Below, piece by piece: positions 18,233 through 27,024 of a DNA stretch of 64,000 nucleotides. The DNA comes from CAVRQM01 sp963838805. Its GTDB lineage: Bacteria; Pseudomonadota; Alphaproteobacteria; Acetobacterales; Acetobacteraceae. The stretch lies in contig CAWISK010000002.1 of NCBI GenBank assembly GCA_963838805.1, forward strand, positions 310,001 through 374,000, given 5' to 3'. Below the pieces are notes generated by a model that saw only the letters and a program-made list of their open reading frames with translations, was not told the DNA's origin and did not search any database. Numbering within the stretch: position 1 is the first letter of the stretch; each line of letters opens with the position of its first letter. A program made the position numbers and the translations under genes.

Positions 18233-20038
18233 ATGGTCCGAGTGTCACTTGCAAACGGCGCTGGCGTTCGTTCAACACTGCGCCCATCTGAAGACGGCAG
18301 GCAGGCCCGGGAACTGAGCTTGGATACCTCGATCACGCTCTCGACGCTTGAGCAGACCTTGGCGACGCTGGGCGAGCTGCTGGAGCAGCAGGGCCAGTGC
18401 GACGCCAAGACCATCGACCGTGCGCGGCGGGTGGCGAGCGAGAGCGGGCAACGGCTCGATCTGGTGCTGATCCAGCTTGGGCTGGTGACCGAACGGGGGC
18501 TGGCGGAGGCCTATGCCTCGCTGCTGGGCACGCGCATTGCCGGGCCCGAGCGCTATCCCGTGGAGGAGCCGCTGCTGGCCGACCGGCTGACCACGCGCTT
18601 CCTGCGCGGCGCCCGTGCCATGCCGGTGGCACTCGAGAACGGGCTGCTGGTGGTGGCCGCCGCCGATCCGCTCGACCCGTTCACCCCGGCGGCGATCTCG
18701 GCCGCCACCGGTCACCCGGTGCTGCTGGAAGTCGCGGTGCCGATCGAGATCGAGGCGGCGTTCGACCGCCTCTATCGCGAGGATGCAACCACGGAGGCCA
18801 CGGAATCCGGCACGGATGGCGACCAGCCGCTCGAGGAGGACGCGGAGCGGCTGAAAGACCTGGCATCCGAAGCCCCGGTGATCCGCCTGGTCAACCAGAT
18901 CATCGCCCGCGCCGTCGAGACGCAGGCGAGCGACATCCATATCGAGCCGTTCGAGGATCGGCTGCGCGTGCGCTACCGCTATGACGGGGTGCTCCAGGAA
19001 GCGGACAGCCCGGCGGCGCGGCTGACCGCCGCCATCACCTCGCGCATCAAGATCATGTCGCGGCTCGACATCGCCGAGCGGCGGCTGCCGCAGGACGGGC
19101 GCATCAAGCTCGCGGTGCGCGGGCAGGAGGTGGATTTCCGCGTCTCCACCATCCCGAGCCTGTGGGGCGAGACGGTGGTGATGCGCGTGCTGGACCGCAC
19201 CGCCGTCGCCTTCGACTATGCCAAGCTCGGCCTGCCGCCGGAGGTCATCAGCCGCTTCTCGGATGCGCTCAACCTGCCCAACGGCATCGTGCTGGTGACG
19301 GGGCCGACAGGCAGCGGCAAGACGACGACGCTGTACAGCGGCCTGCTGTCGCTCAACTCGATCAGCCGCAAGGTGGTGACGGTCGAAGACCCCATCGAAT
19401 ACCAGTTGCGCGGCATCAACCAGATCCAGGTGAAGCCGCAGATCGGGCTCAATTTCGCGAGCCTGTTGCGCTCGATCCTGCGGCAGGATCCCGACGTGAT
19501 CATGGTGGGCGAGATCCGCGACCTGGAGACGGCGCAGATCGCGGTGCAGGCGGCGCTCACGGGCCATCTCGTGCTATCCACGCTGCACACCAACTCGGCC
19601 GCGGCCAGCATCACCCGGCTGCGCGACATGGGTCTGGAGGATTATCTGCTGACCGCCGTGCTGCGCGGCGTGCTGGCGCAGCGGCTGGTGCGCAGGCTTT
19701 GCATCGCCTGCCGCCGCGAGGAGGAGGCGCCGCCCGAGCTGGTGCAGCGGTTCGGGCTGGACCGCCGCACCGCTGCGCGGCCGATCCGGCTATGGCATCC
19801 GGTGGGCTGCCCGTCCTGCCGCGATACCGGCTATCGCGGGCGGCTGGCCATTGCCGAGTTCCTGCACCCCTCGCCGGAGATCGACCACCTGATCTTCGCC
19901 CATGCCGAGCATGTCGAGATCGAGCGCGCGGCGCAGACGGCCGGCATGGTCAGCATGTTCGATGCCGGCCTCAGCGCCGCGCTCGACGGCATCACGACGG
20001 TCGAGGAAGTCATGCGCAGCATCCGCTCCGACGCCTGA
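18233..20038 (+). CDS. gspE: type II secretion ATPase GspE
   Basis: The cytoplasmic motor ATPase of the type II secretion system. An N-terminal GspE/MshEN-type domain (LGELLEQQGQ, LVLIQLGLVTERGLAEAYASLLG) is followed by SDIHIEP, Walker A GPTGSGKTTTL near residue 357, the aspartate box VTVEDPIEYQ, Walker B DPDVIMVGEIRD and the histidine box LSTLHTNSA. Two CxxC pairs near residues 489 and 525 form the zinc finger. The start is uncertain: ATG 18233 gives 601 residues and TTG 18320 gives 572. It leads the cluster E-F-H-I-J. Confidence 0.95.
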   Translation: MVRVSLANGAGVRSTLRPSEDGRQARELSLDTSITLSTLEQTLATLGELLEQQGQCDAKTIDRARRVASESGQRLDLVLIQLGLVTERGLAEAYASLLGTRIAGPERYPVEEPLLADRLTTRFLRGARAMPVALENGLLVVAAADPLDPFTPAAISAATGHPVLLEVAVPIEIEAAFDRLYREDATTEATESGTDGDQPLEEDAERLKDLASEAPVIRLVNQIIARAVETQASDIHIEPFEDRLRVRYRYDGVLQEADSPAARLTAAITSRIKIMSRLDIAERRLPQDGRIKLAVRGQEVDFRVSTIPSLWGETVVMRVLDRTAVAFDYAKLGLPPEVISRFSDALNLPNGIVLVTGPTGSGKTTTLYSGLLSLNSISRKVVTVEDPIEYQLRGINQIQVKPQIGLNFASLLRSILRQDPDVIMVGEIRDLETAQIAVQAALTGHLVLSTLHTNSAAASITRLRDMGLEDYLLTAVLRGVLAQRLVRRLCIACRREEEAPPELVQRFGLDRRTAARPIRLWHPVGCPSCRDTGYRGRLAIAEFLHPSPEIDHLIFAHAEHVEIERAAQTAGMVSMFDAGLSAALDGITTVEEVMRSIRSDA

Positions 20039-20048
20039 GGGGCGGGGC

Positions 20049-21275
20049 GTGGCCAGCTTCCGCTATGTCGCCATCACGCGCTCGGGCGAGATGACGCGCG
20101 GAGCGATGGAGGCGACCAGCGTCCAGGCGGTGATCGAGGCGCTGCGCCGCCAGGGCAACATCCCGGTGCGCGCCGATCCGGCATCGGGCGGATTTTCGCT
20201 CTCGGCGCTGCTCAACGCCTCGCTCGGCGGCGGCACCAAGCTGCGGCGGCAGGAAGTGGCCGACCTGACGCGCGAACTCGCCATCATGCTGACGGCCGGG
20301 CAGGATCTGGACCGCGCCCTGCGCTTCCTGGTCGAGACGGCCCCGAATGCGCGGGTGGCCGGGATACTGGACCAGATCCGCGCCGGCGTGCGCGACGGCG
20401 CCTCGCTGGCGACCGTGCTGGCGCGCTTCCCTTCCAGCTTTCCACGCCTCTATGTCGGCCTGATCCGCGCCGGCGAGGCGGGCGGCGTGCTGGCCGCGAC
20501 GCTGGAACGCCTGGCCCTGCTGCTGGAACGCGAACGCAGCCTGTCGGCCACGGTCAAGTCGGCGATGATCTACCCGTCGATGCTGCTGCTGGCCTCGGTG
20601 GGCGCCATCTGGCTGCTGCTGACGCAGGTGCTGCCGCAATTCGTGCCGCTGTTCGAGCAGAACGGCGCGGCCCTGCCGACGCCGACCCGCATCCTGATCG
20701 ATGTCGGCAACTGGGTCGGCGCGTACGGGGTCTATGCCCTGATGGCGCTGCTGGTGCTGGCTGTCGCCGTGCGTCAGGCACTGACGCAGCCCGCGCTGCG
20801 GCTGCGCTTCGACCGTTTCGTGCTGCGCCTGCCGGTGCTGGGCAATCTCGCGCGCGAGGTGCTGGCCGCGCGTTTTGCGCGCACGCTCGGCACGCTGGTC
20901 ATCAACGGCACGCCGCTGCTCGCGGCACTCGACATCGTGCGCGAGGTGATCGGCAATCTTGCCGGCGTCGGCGCCGTGCAGGCGGCCACCGAGAGCGCCA
21001 AGGGCGGTGCGGGACTATCGCGATCGCTGGGCGAAAGCGGCGTCTTTCCGCTGCGCACCGTCTATCTGCTGCGGCTCGGCGAGGAGACGGCGCAGCTCGG
21101 GCCGATGGCGCTGCGGGCCGCGGAAATCCATGAGGAGAATACCCGGCTCGGCGTGCAGCGGCTGATCTCGCTGCTGGTGCCGGCCATCACCATCATCATG
21201 GGTGCCGCGGTGGCCGGGATCGTCGCCTCGCTGATGCTGGCCATGCTGAGCCTCAATGACCTCGCGGGCGGGTAG
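20049..21275 (+). CDS. gspF: type II secretion inner-membrane platform protein GspF
   Basis: A 408-residue polytopic platform protein with two repeated T2SSF domains and three membrane spans. RRQEVADLTRELAIMLTAGQ opens the first cytoplasmic domain. PRLYVGLIRAGEAGGVL is its conserved loop, and LRTVYLLRLGEETAQLGPM is the matching loop of the second. A GTG start at 20049 lies 10 bases after gspE behind GGGGCGGGG-type spacing. The end overlaps the start of gspH. Confidence 0.95.
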   Translation: MASFRYVAITRSGEMTRGAMEATSVQAVIEALRRQGNIPVRADPASGGFSLSALLNASLGGGTKLRRQEVADLTRELAIMLTAGQDLDRALRFLVETAPNARVAGILDQIRAGVRDGASLATVLARFPSSFPRLYVGLIRAGEAGGVLAATLERLALLLERERSLSATVKSAMIYPSMLLLASVGAIWLLLTQVLPQFVPLFEQNGAALPTPTRILIDVGNWVGAYGVYALMALLVLAVAVRQALTQPALRLRFDRFVLRLPVLGNLAREVLAARFARTLGTLVINGTPLLAALDIVREVIGNLAGVGAVQAATESAKGGAGLSRSLGESGVFPLRTVYLLRLGEETAQLGPMALRAAEIHEENTRLGVQRLISLLVPAITIIMGAAVAGIVASLMLAMLSLNDLAGG

Positions 21276-21747
21276 AACCCCACCCGGCGCAGCGCCGGGT
21301 GGGGAACAGGGCGGCTTCACGCTGCTCGAAATGATGATCGTGCTGGTGGTGCTGGGCCTGGTGATGGGGCTCGTGCTGTCGCACGGGCCGATGCGCAGCC
21401 GCGGATTGCAGACGCGGGCGGTTGCCGCGGAAGTGGCCCGCGTGCTGCGGGGCGCGCGCGGTCAGGCGATCGCCTCGGACCGGGCGGTGGAGGTCGTGTT
21501 CGACCTTGCGGCGCACGGCCTGCGGGTCAATGGCGGCCCGTTGCAGGTGCTGCCGGCGCAGGTCGCGGTTTCCGTGCTCGCCACCCACACGCAGACGCTG
21601 GGCCTGCGCCTTGCCGGGTTCCGCTTCGACCCGGACGGCAGCGCCAGCGGGGGCCGCGTCGAGTTGGCCGAGGGTGGGCTGCGATTGCAGGTTGGGGTGG
21701 ACTGGCTCACCGGCCGGGTCCGCGTGGTCGATGCGCCCCGCTCATAG
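21256..21747 (+). CDS. gspH: type II secretion minor pseudopilin GspH
   Basis: A 163-residue pseudopilin. The prepilin peptidase site is G/FTLLEMM after a 20-residue basic leader, followed by a hydrophobic helix (VLVVLGLVMGLVL) and a small globular domain. The ATG lies 20 bases inside the end of gspF. A strong hairpin in the leader (21278-21304) is listed separately. It should form part of the pseudopilus tip with I, J and K. Confidence 0.85.
   Translation: MTSRAGRTPPGAAPGGEQGGFTLLEMMIVLVVLGLVMGLVLSHGPMRSRGLQTRAVAAEVARVLRGARGQAIASDRAVEVVFDLAAHGLRVNGGPLQVLPAQVAVSVLATHTQTLGLRLAGFRFDPDGSASGGRVELAEGGLRLQVGVDWLTGRVRVVDAPRS
21278..21304 (+). promoter_or_regulatory. perfect inverted repeat in the gspF-gspH junction
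   Basis: CCCCACCCGGCGC and GCGCCGGGTGGGG form two 13-base perfect arms around a single A. The element starts three bases after the gspF stop and lies inside the leader codons of gspH. In RNA it would be a very stable hairpin just downstream of the gspH start codon. There is no T-run, so it does not look like a simple terminator. It could set the gspF/gspH expression ratio or protect the 3' end of the upstream message. Confidence 0.5.
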
Positions 21748-22184
21748 GCGGTCGGGCGGCTTCACGCTGCTCGAGGTGCTGGTGGCGTTCGTCATCGCCG
21801 CCCTGGCGCTGGGCGTGATGTTCGACGGCGTGCTGGGCGGAATGCGGGCCGCCTCGACCGCCGCCCGGACCGAGGAGGCCGTGGCGCTCGCGCGATCGCG
21901 CCTGGCCGAGACGCTGGTGGCGGTCTCGTCAGGCGCAATCACCGCGGTCTCGGATCAGGAGGGCGACGACGGCAACGGCTTCCACTGGCGGGTGCAGGTC
22001 CGCCCGGGCGCCAGCGTGCCGATGCCGCGATCCGACCAGACGCCCGGGTGCCGGCCCCAATGCGGGAGAGCGCGCGGCCCTGTATTCGGTGACCGTCATC
22101 ATCAGCTGGACCGCCGACCGCGGTCACCGGCAGGTGCGGCTGGACGGCGCGCGCCTGGTCATGCGCGGTGTGCCCGCCTCGTGA
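21731..22184 (+). pseudogene. gspI: type II secretion minor pseudopilin GspI, one frameshift
   Basis: The start ATG 21731 lies inside the end of gspH. The prepilin site G/FTLLEVLVAF is followed by the N-terminal helix and ARTEEAVALARSRLAETLV. After about 100 residues the frame breaks near 22034. Dropping one base gives DPTRRPGAGPNAGERAALYS and VTVIISWTADRG, then a stop at 22182-22184 that overlaps the GTG of gspJ. In the unshifted frame the sequence runs straight into gspJ, which would give a false I-J fusion. All other genes of the set are intact. Confidence 0.82.
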
Positions 22185-22795
22185 GCGGGATCGCGCGGCC
22201 CCGGCGAGACGGCTTCACGCTGCTCGAGATCCTGGTGGCCCTGGTGGTGCTCGGGTTCCTGTTGGCGGGACTGAGCGAAGGCGTGCGCTTCGGGTTGCGC
22301 GCGTGGGGCATGCAGACGCGCGGCATCGCCCGGCAGGCGGACATGGACGCGACGTATCGGGCGCTGCGCCGGCTGATCGAGGAGGCCGATCCGGGAGAGG
22401 CCAACGAGAACGCGACCGTGCTTGGCCAGCCGCATACGCTGGCGCTGCGGACGCTGCTCCCGCCCGCGGCCGAAGCGGCCGGTCCGCTCGAGTCCGATGT
22501 CGGCATCGGCGTGGATGCGGACCACCATCTGGTTCTGCGCGCGTCGCCGCATCCGCACGCCGAGCGGCTCGGACCACCGCCCTCCATGCTGCGAACCGTG
22601 TTGCTGGACGGCGTGGACCACGTTGACTTCGGCTATTTCCGTGCAACCGGGCACGGGGTGGGCTGGCAGAAATCGTGGAACGACCCGGACCCGCCGGCGC
22701 TGATCCGGCTGCACATCGTGTTCTCGGGCAATGACACGCAGCGGCATTGGCCTGATCTGGTCGCCGCGCCGGCGCGCGAGAGGCAGGAGCAATAG
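22181..22795 (+). CDS. gspJ: type II secretion minor pseudopilin GspJ
   Basis: A 204-residue pseudopilin beginning at GTG 22181 (GTGA overlap with gspI). The cleavage site G/FTLLEILVALV is followed by a hydrophobic helix and the typical MDATYRALRRLIEEADP region. The C-terminal domain carries DHVDFGYF and WNDPDPPALIRLHIVF, as in GspJ. The gene ends at the hairpin that separates it from the convergent phosphatase gene. Confidence 0.9.
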   Translation: MSGIARPRRDGFTLLEILVALVVLGFLLAGLSEGVRFGLRAWGMQTRGIARQADMDATYRALRRLIEEADPGEANENATVLGQPHTLALRTLLPPAAEAAGPLESDVGIGVDADHHLVLRASPHPHAERLGPPPSMLRTVLLDGVDHVDFGYFRATGHGVGWQKSWNDPDPPALIRLHIVFSGNDTQRHWPDLVAAPARERQEQ

Positions 22796-22830
22796 CGTCG
22801 CCCGCCGCGTGATGCACGCGGCGGGCGACG
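22796..22830. terminator. bidirectional hairpin between gspJ and the phosphatase gene
   Basis: CGTCGCCCGCCGCGT (22796-22810) and ACGCGGCGGGCGACG (22816-22830) are perfect 15-base arms around the loop GATGC. The hairpin sits exactly between two convergent genes. It has no T-run on the plus strand, so it may act as a Rho-assisted terminator or as a 3' end stabiliser. Confidence 0.6.
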
Positions 22831-22840
22831 CCCCGGCGGA

Positions 22841-24382
22841 TCAGTTCGGCAGGATCCGGGTACCTCCTTGCGCACGCCGTCGAGTTGCGTCGCGTCGAGC
22901 CCGAGCGCCGTCAGGATCGTCGGTGCGATCTGCGTCGTCATCACCGGCGCCTGCACGACCTTTCCCGTGAGCTGCGGCGCGCTCACCATCAGCGCCACGT
23001 TGCGATCGTCGTCGGAGAAACCGCCATGCTCGGCAAGCTTGCTGCCGGTCGTGTACACCACCCCATGTGTCGAGACGGCGATGAAGTCGGGAGTGCGACT
23101 GTCCGTGATCGGGTTGCGGTACGTGCCGTCGAGCTGACGGCCGCCCAGGATCTGCTCGATATGCAGGGTGGCCGCGTTGTGCTCCAGAAACGCACGCGCC
23201 TCGCCGATCAGGGCCGGAGTGCGGGTCTGCGGCTTCATCCAGATCAGCCCTTCGTCATCGGCGATGTGAAAGCCGTAGCCGGGCATGTTGGCGTACGGGC
23301 TGTCATCCACGGCGACGCGCAGCGAGCGATCGATGGGTGACTGCCCGTGCTTGGCGCTGATGATGATGAGCGTCTGGCCGTATAGATTCTGCTTCTTCAA
23401 CTCGGCGACCATGCTGCCGATGCTCTGGTCAACGAATGCAAACTGGCCGGCCAACGCCGCGCCGGGCGTCGCGTTCGCATCCAGATAGCCGCCGACAAGG
23501 CCGGGCGGGTCGAGCGGCCCGGAGGCTGCAAGCTTCTCGCCGACGCTGACCGCCTGGAAATCCAGGCCCATGATGGCCGGGACGCCAACCTGGCTGCCGC
23601 GGCGGCTGTCGTAACCGTCGATCTCGTTCAGAACCGCCTGGACCTTGAGCGAGTCGTTGCCGCGGATGGCCGTGAAGCTCGCCGTGTTGTCGCTCGTGTA
23701 GCCGGGGATGAGCGAGTTCACCTCCGGCGTGAACAGATCGTCGATGCCCTTTCCGGATGGTCCGTTCAGAATCTCGTACGCGGGATGCTTGTCGGCCCAG
23801 GCCGTGCGCAGGCCGGCTGCCTTGATGATCTCGAAGATCGTGTTGGCGCGAATGAACTGGTGCGGAAAGACGACCTCGCACTTGCCGTTCACCAGGCGCC
23901 GGGGCAGCTTTGCCGGGTCGATCTGCGTCAGCGGTTCGCCGAGCGTGCCGCCGGCGTTGGGCAGGTTCTGGTTGACGTCGATGTTTTCCGCATAGGTGGT
24001 CTCGGCACCCGGCTGGCCCGCGCAATTGGAACCGGGCGGGAAAAAGGTCCGGTCGTAGCTGTCATCGTAGAATACGCCGGCCGTCTTGGGCGTGGCCCCC
24101 GTGACCTGCGCAACCATGCCGGGAAAGCTGTCCGAAGGCGCCGTGGTGAAGGCGTTCGGATACAGTGTGGAGTGACGGCTCAGCGTCTTGAGCGTGCTGT
24201 TGCCCGGCTGGTTCAGCAGCCGCATCAGGTCGGCTGCGTGCATGCCATCGACGCTGACAAGCAACACGTGCTTGTAGACGACTGGCGGGGTGGCGGCCTG
24301 GGCCGGACCTGCGCCAAGACGCCGCGCCCAGCCCTGGGGCGGCAAGCGCGCTGGCAAGCAGCAGATTTCTCAAGGTGCGCAT
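22841..24382 (-). pseudogene. secreted alkaline-phosphatase-superfamily hydrolase (nucleotide pyrophosphatase type), frameshifted ends
   Basis: The central 480 residues match type I phosphodiesterase/nucleotide pyrophosphatases of the alkaline phosphatase superfamily. Metal and active-site regions are LVSVDGMHAADL, the nucleophile region APSDSFPGMVAQVTG, ISAKHGQSP and LAEHGGFSDDDRNVALMVS. The start ATG 24382 gives a Sec signal (MRTLRNLLLASALAAPG); a frameshift near 24325 joins it to AQAATPPVVYKH. Another near 22863 is needed to end with TRILPN. It lies inside the type II secretion island but on the other strand, so it is a natural candidate substrate of that system. Confidence 0.8.
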
Positions 24383-24614
24383 CGGTGCTCCGTTCATGAA
24401 CGCCCGGCCTCGTGGCTGGGCGCCGGACACTAGGCGCGCAGTCAAACTTGCGGATGACAAATGAATGATCCTTTCGCGGCACTCCGAGCCGTGTGGAGGC
24501 CGAAACAGGCGAAATCAGTCCTTGACGGGGCTGGCGGCATCGCGTCTCTGCGATCGACGGTCGCCCGCGCCATTCGTCTGGCTCCCGCCGTCCGAACACA
24601 GGCTGCTCGCGCGT

Positions 24615-25658
24615 ATGTTGCAGGAATTTGTCGCTTGGTATGGCCGGCAATTGGCGGCGATGCTGCCCAGCGTGACGGCGCGGCGCGGCGCGAACGGCAA
24701 TGGACTGGTCGTGGCGGCGGAATCCCTCGATGGGCGCGCGGCGGCGGTGCGGCTGCTGCATTATCGGCGCGGTCGCGAATCTTCGCTCGGCCGCTTCGTC
24801 CTGGAGGGACCGGGGCTGGAGGCGGCGCGGGCGGCACTCGGCGGCAGGCGCGGCTCGCCGGTCGTGCTGCGCCTGCCGGCGGGCGCGCTGCTGGAGCGCG
24901 CGGTGACGCTGCCGCTGGCCGCCGAATCATCGCTGGAGCGCGTGATCCAATACGAGATGGACCGATATACCCCGTTTACTGCGGATGAGGTGTTCTGGTC
25001 GGCGGAGGTCCAGAGCCGCGATCGTGCCCAGGCCCGATTGCAGGCCAGCATCCTGCTCGTTCCCCGTGCCCGGCTGGCGGCTCTCCTTCCGGCCCTGAAG
25101 GCATTGGGCCTGCTGCCGATGGCGCTGGAAGGGCAGGCGGCGGGCGGCAGCTTCCTGCGGCGATTGCCGCTTGGGCAGAGGGACGAGCGGCGGGTCCGTC
25201 GGGAGCGGCGGGTTCTGGTGGTGTTGGCCGGGGCCTGCGCGATGCTGGCCGTGGCCGCCGTCGCATTGCCGTTCCTGCGGCAATCGCGCGCGGCCGATAC
25301 GGTCGAGCAGCGGATCGCGGCCTTGCAGCCAAGCGTGAGCGAGGCCGAGGCGCTGCGCCAGAAGCTCTCGGCGCAGGCGGCCGGCAGCGACGCGATCCAG
25401 CGGGAGCAGGCACTGGTGGGCGAGCCGTTGGAGGCGATCGCGGCGCTGACCCAAATCCTGCCCGACGATACGTTCCTGACCGCGCTCGGTCTGCAGAAGC
25501 GGCAACTGACGATCGAGGGCCAGTCGGCGAATGCGGCGCGTCTCATCGGCTCGCTGTCCACCGACCCGGTGATCCGCAATGCCGCCTTCGCGGCACCGGT
25601 GACCCGCAGCGATAGCGGCGCCGACCTGTTCAGCATCAAGGCCGAGGTCCGGCCGTGA
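24615..25658 (+). CDS. gspL: type II secretion protein GspL (PilN/GspL-like assembly protein)
   Basis: A 347-residue bitopic inner-membrane protein. The N-terminal cytoplasmic part contains an actin-like fold segment (ERVIQYEMDRYTPFTADEV). One membrane span lies around RVLVVLAGACAMLAVAAVALPF, followed by a periplasmic coiled coil and a ferredoxin-like end (LPDDTFLTALGLQKRQLTIEG). This is the layout of fused PilM/PilN-type GspL, which links the GspE ATPase to the platform. The start ATG 24615 was chosen as the first plausible codon; a longer frame upstream has shadow-like composition. Confidence 0.85.
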   Translation: MLQEFVAWYGRQLAAMLPSVTARRGANGNGLVVAAESLDGRAAAVRLLHYRRGRESSLGRFVLEGPGLEAARAALGGRRGSPVVLRLPAGALLERAVTLPLAAESSLERVIQYEMDRYTPFTADEVFWSAEVQSRDRAQARLQASILLVPRARLAALLPALKALGLLPMALEGQAAGGSFLRRLPLGQRDERRVRRERRVLVVLAGACAMLAVAAVALPFLRQSRAADTVEQRIAALQPSVSEAEALRQKLSAQAAGSDAIQREQALVGEPLEAIAALTQILPDDTFLTALGLQKRQLTIEGQSANAARLIGSLSTDPVIRNAAFAAPVTRSDSGADLFSIKAEVRP

Positions 25659-25671
25659 TGGCGCGGCACTG

Positions 25672-26304
25672 ATGGCGGCCGCTTCACAGCTGGCTCTCCC
25701 CGAAGGGCGGCGCGGGCGCCTTCTCGCCGGGGCGGTTACGCTGGTGGTGCTGTTCCTGCTCTGGCTGGGAGCGGTGCAGCCGCTGCTTGGATGGTACGAT
25801 GCGGGGACGACGGCCTTGCGTCAGCGTCGGGAGCTGGCGGGGCGCATGGCCGATCTCGCCGATACGCTGCCGGCACTGCGCAGGCAGGCGGCAACCCTTG
25901 CCAATGTCGGCGCGCCGGCCGAGGCGACGCTGAGTGGTACCACCGATGCGATCGCCGCGGCATCGCTGCAAGGTCTGCTGGAAAGCATGAGCGGGACTGC
26001 CGGTGCGCATCTGACGAGCGCCGAGGCGCTGCCCGCCGAGCAACTCGGGGCCTACCGGCGCGTCGCCCTGCGCGTCACCGTCGATGCCACCTGGCCCACG
26101 CTGATCGCCATGTTGCAGGCGATCGACCGCGCGACGCCGCGCATGTTCGTGGACGAGCTGCAATTGCATGCACAGCCGACCTCGGAAAAGATGCAGGCGC
26201 TTCCGCTCGACATCTCCTTCACCGTGTTGGCGTTCCGGGCAGCGGCCGGGACGGGTGGGGCTGCCGCAGCACCGGATTCGACCGACGCGGGCGCGCTTCC
26301 ATGA
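25672..26304 (+). CDS. gspM: type II secretion protein GspM
   Basis: A 210-residue bitopic protein: a short cytoplasmic tail, one span (AGAVTLVVLFLLWLGAVQPLL), a periplasmic helical stretch rich in Arg/Ala, and a small C-terminal domain (RVALRVTVDATWPTLIAML) like the GspMb subgroup. It follows gspL by 13 bases and overlaps the next gene by ATGA. It is expected to dimerise with GspL. Confidence 0.87.
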   Translation: MAAASQLALPEGRRGRLLAGAVTLVVLFLLWLGAVQPLLGWYDAGTTALRQRRELAGRMADLADTLPALRRQAATLANVGAPAEATLSGTTDAIAAASLQGLLESMSGTAGAHLTSAEALPAEQLGAYRRVALRVTVDATWPTLIAMLQAIDRATPRMFVDELQLHAQPTSEKMQALPLDISFTVLAFRAAAGTGGAAAAPDSTDAGALP

Positions 26305-26981
26305 GACGGTCGGGCCTCAGGCTGCTTGCGCTGCTGGGTGTGCTGCTCGCCGCGACGCTGGCGCTGGAGGCATCTCTGCCGGCGCCGGGTAGCGACGATC
26401 CGGAGATGACGACTGGCATTCGGCCAGCGCCACGGCTGCCGCGGATGGATTCGGTGCGAAAGGTGGCGCAGGCGGTGGATCGCACAGATGTCTGGGTCGC
26501 GACGATCCTGGCGCGGCCGCTGTTCTCGCGCAACCGGCGCCCCTCGGCGGAGCACGTCGCCTCCGGCGATACGACCGAGGGCTTGCCGCGCCTGACCGGC
26601 ATCGCCATGAGCCCGCTCGGGCGGAGTGCCATCTTTGCCGGCGCGGCCGGCGGCAAGCCGGTCGTCGTGGGCGAGGGTGGCAGCGTCGGCGGCTACACCG
26701 TGCGGGCGATCCGCCCGGACGGTGTGCAGGTCGATGGGCCGGGCGGCGTGCGCACCGTGGCACCCGCGTTCGATCCCGCCCCGCCCCGAACCGACGCGTC
26801 GGGTCAGGTGCCGGTTGCGCCGCCGGGCATGCCGCGCCTGCCCCTGGCCCCGGGCAGTCCGCTAATGATGCCCGGACAACCGTTCAACGCCCCCGGTCGG
26901 CCGCAACTCGGCAATGGTGCGCGAAATGTTCCCGGGCGGTTCGATCGTGATCTGTCCGACTCGAACGCGGCGCCATCCTGA
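26301..26981 (+). CDS. type II secretion GspC/GspN-like protein
   Basis: A 226-residue protein with an N-terminal signal-anchor (RLLALLGVLLAATLALE), a linker and a homology-region-like domain: ILARPLFSRNRRP, LTGIAMSPLGRSAIF and GEGGSVGGYTVRAIRPDGVQV. These are features of the GspC HR domain and of the short GspN proteins in alphaproteobacteria. The proline-rich tail lacks a PDZ domain. It probably bridges the platform to the secretin GspD encoded directly downstream. Assigning C or N needs a profile search. Confidence 0.75.
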   Translation: MRRSGLRLLALLGVLLAATLALEASLPAPGSDDPEMTTGIRPAPRLPRMDSVRKVAQAVDRTDVWVATILARPLFSRNRRPSAEHVASGDTTEGLPRLTGIAMSPLGRSAIFAGAAGGKPVVVGEGGSVGGYTVRAIRPDGVQVDGPGGVRTVAPAFDPAPPRTDASGQVPVAPPGMPRLPLAPGSPLMMPGQPFNAPGRPQLGNGARNVPGRFDRDLSDSNAAPS

Positions 26982-27024
26982 TGCACCGATCCGCCGTCGC
27001 AGCGCTGAACGCCAAGGCTTCCGG

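Noticed and set aside
21422..22795. Single 457-codon frame suggesting a GspI-GspJ fusion
   Set aside because: The stretch between the two prepilin motifs is out of frame with the conserved GspI C-terminus, which ends in another frame at 22184 overlapping the gspJ start.
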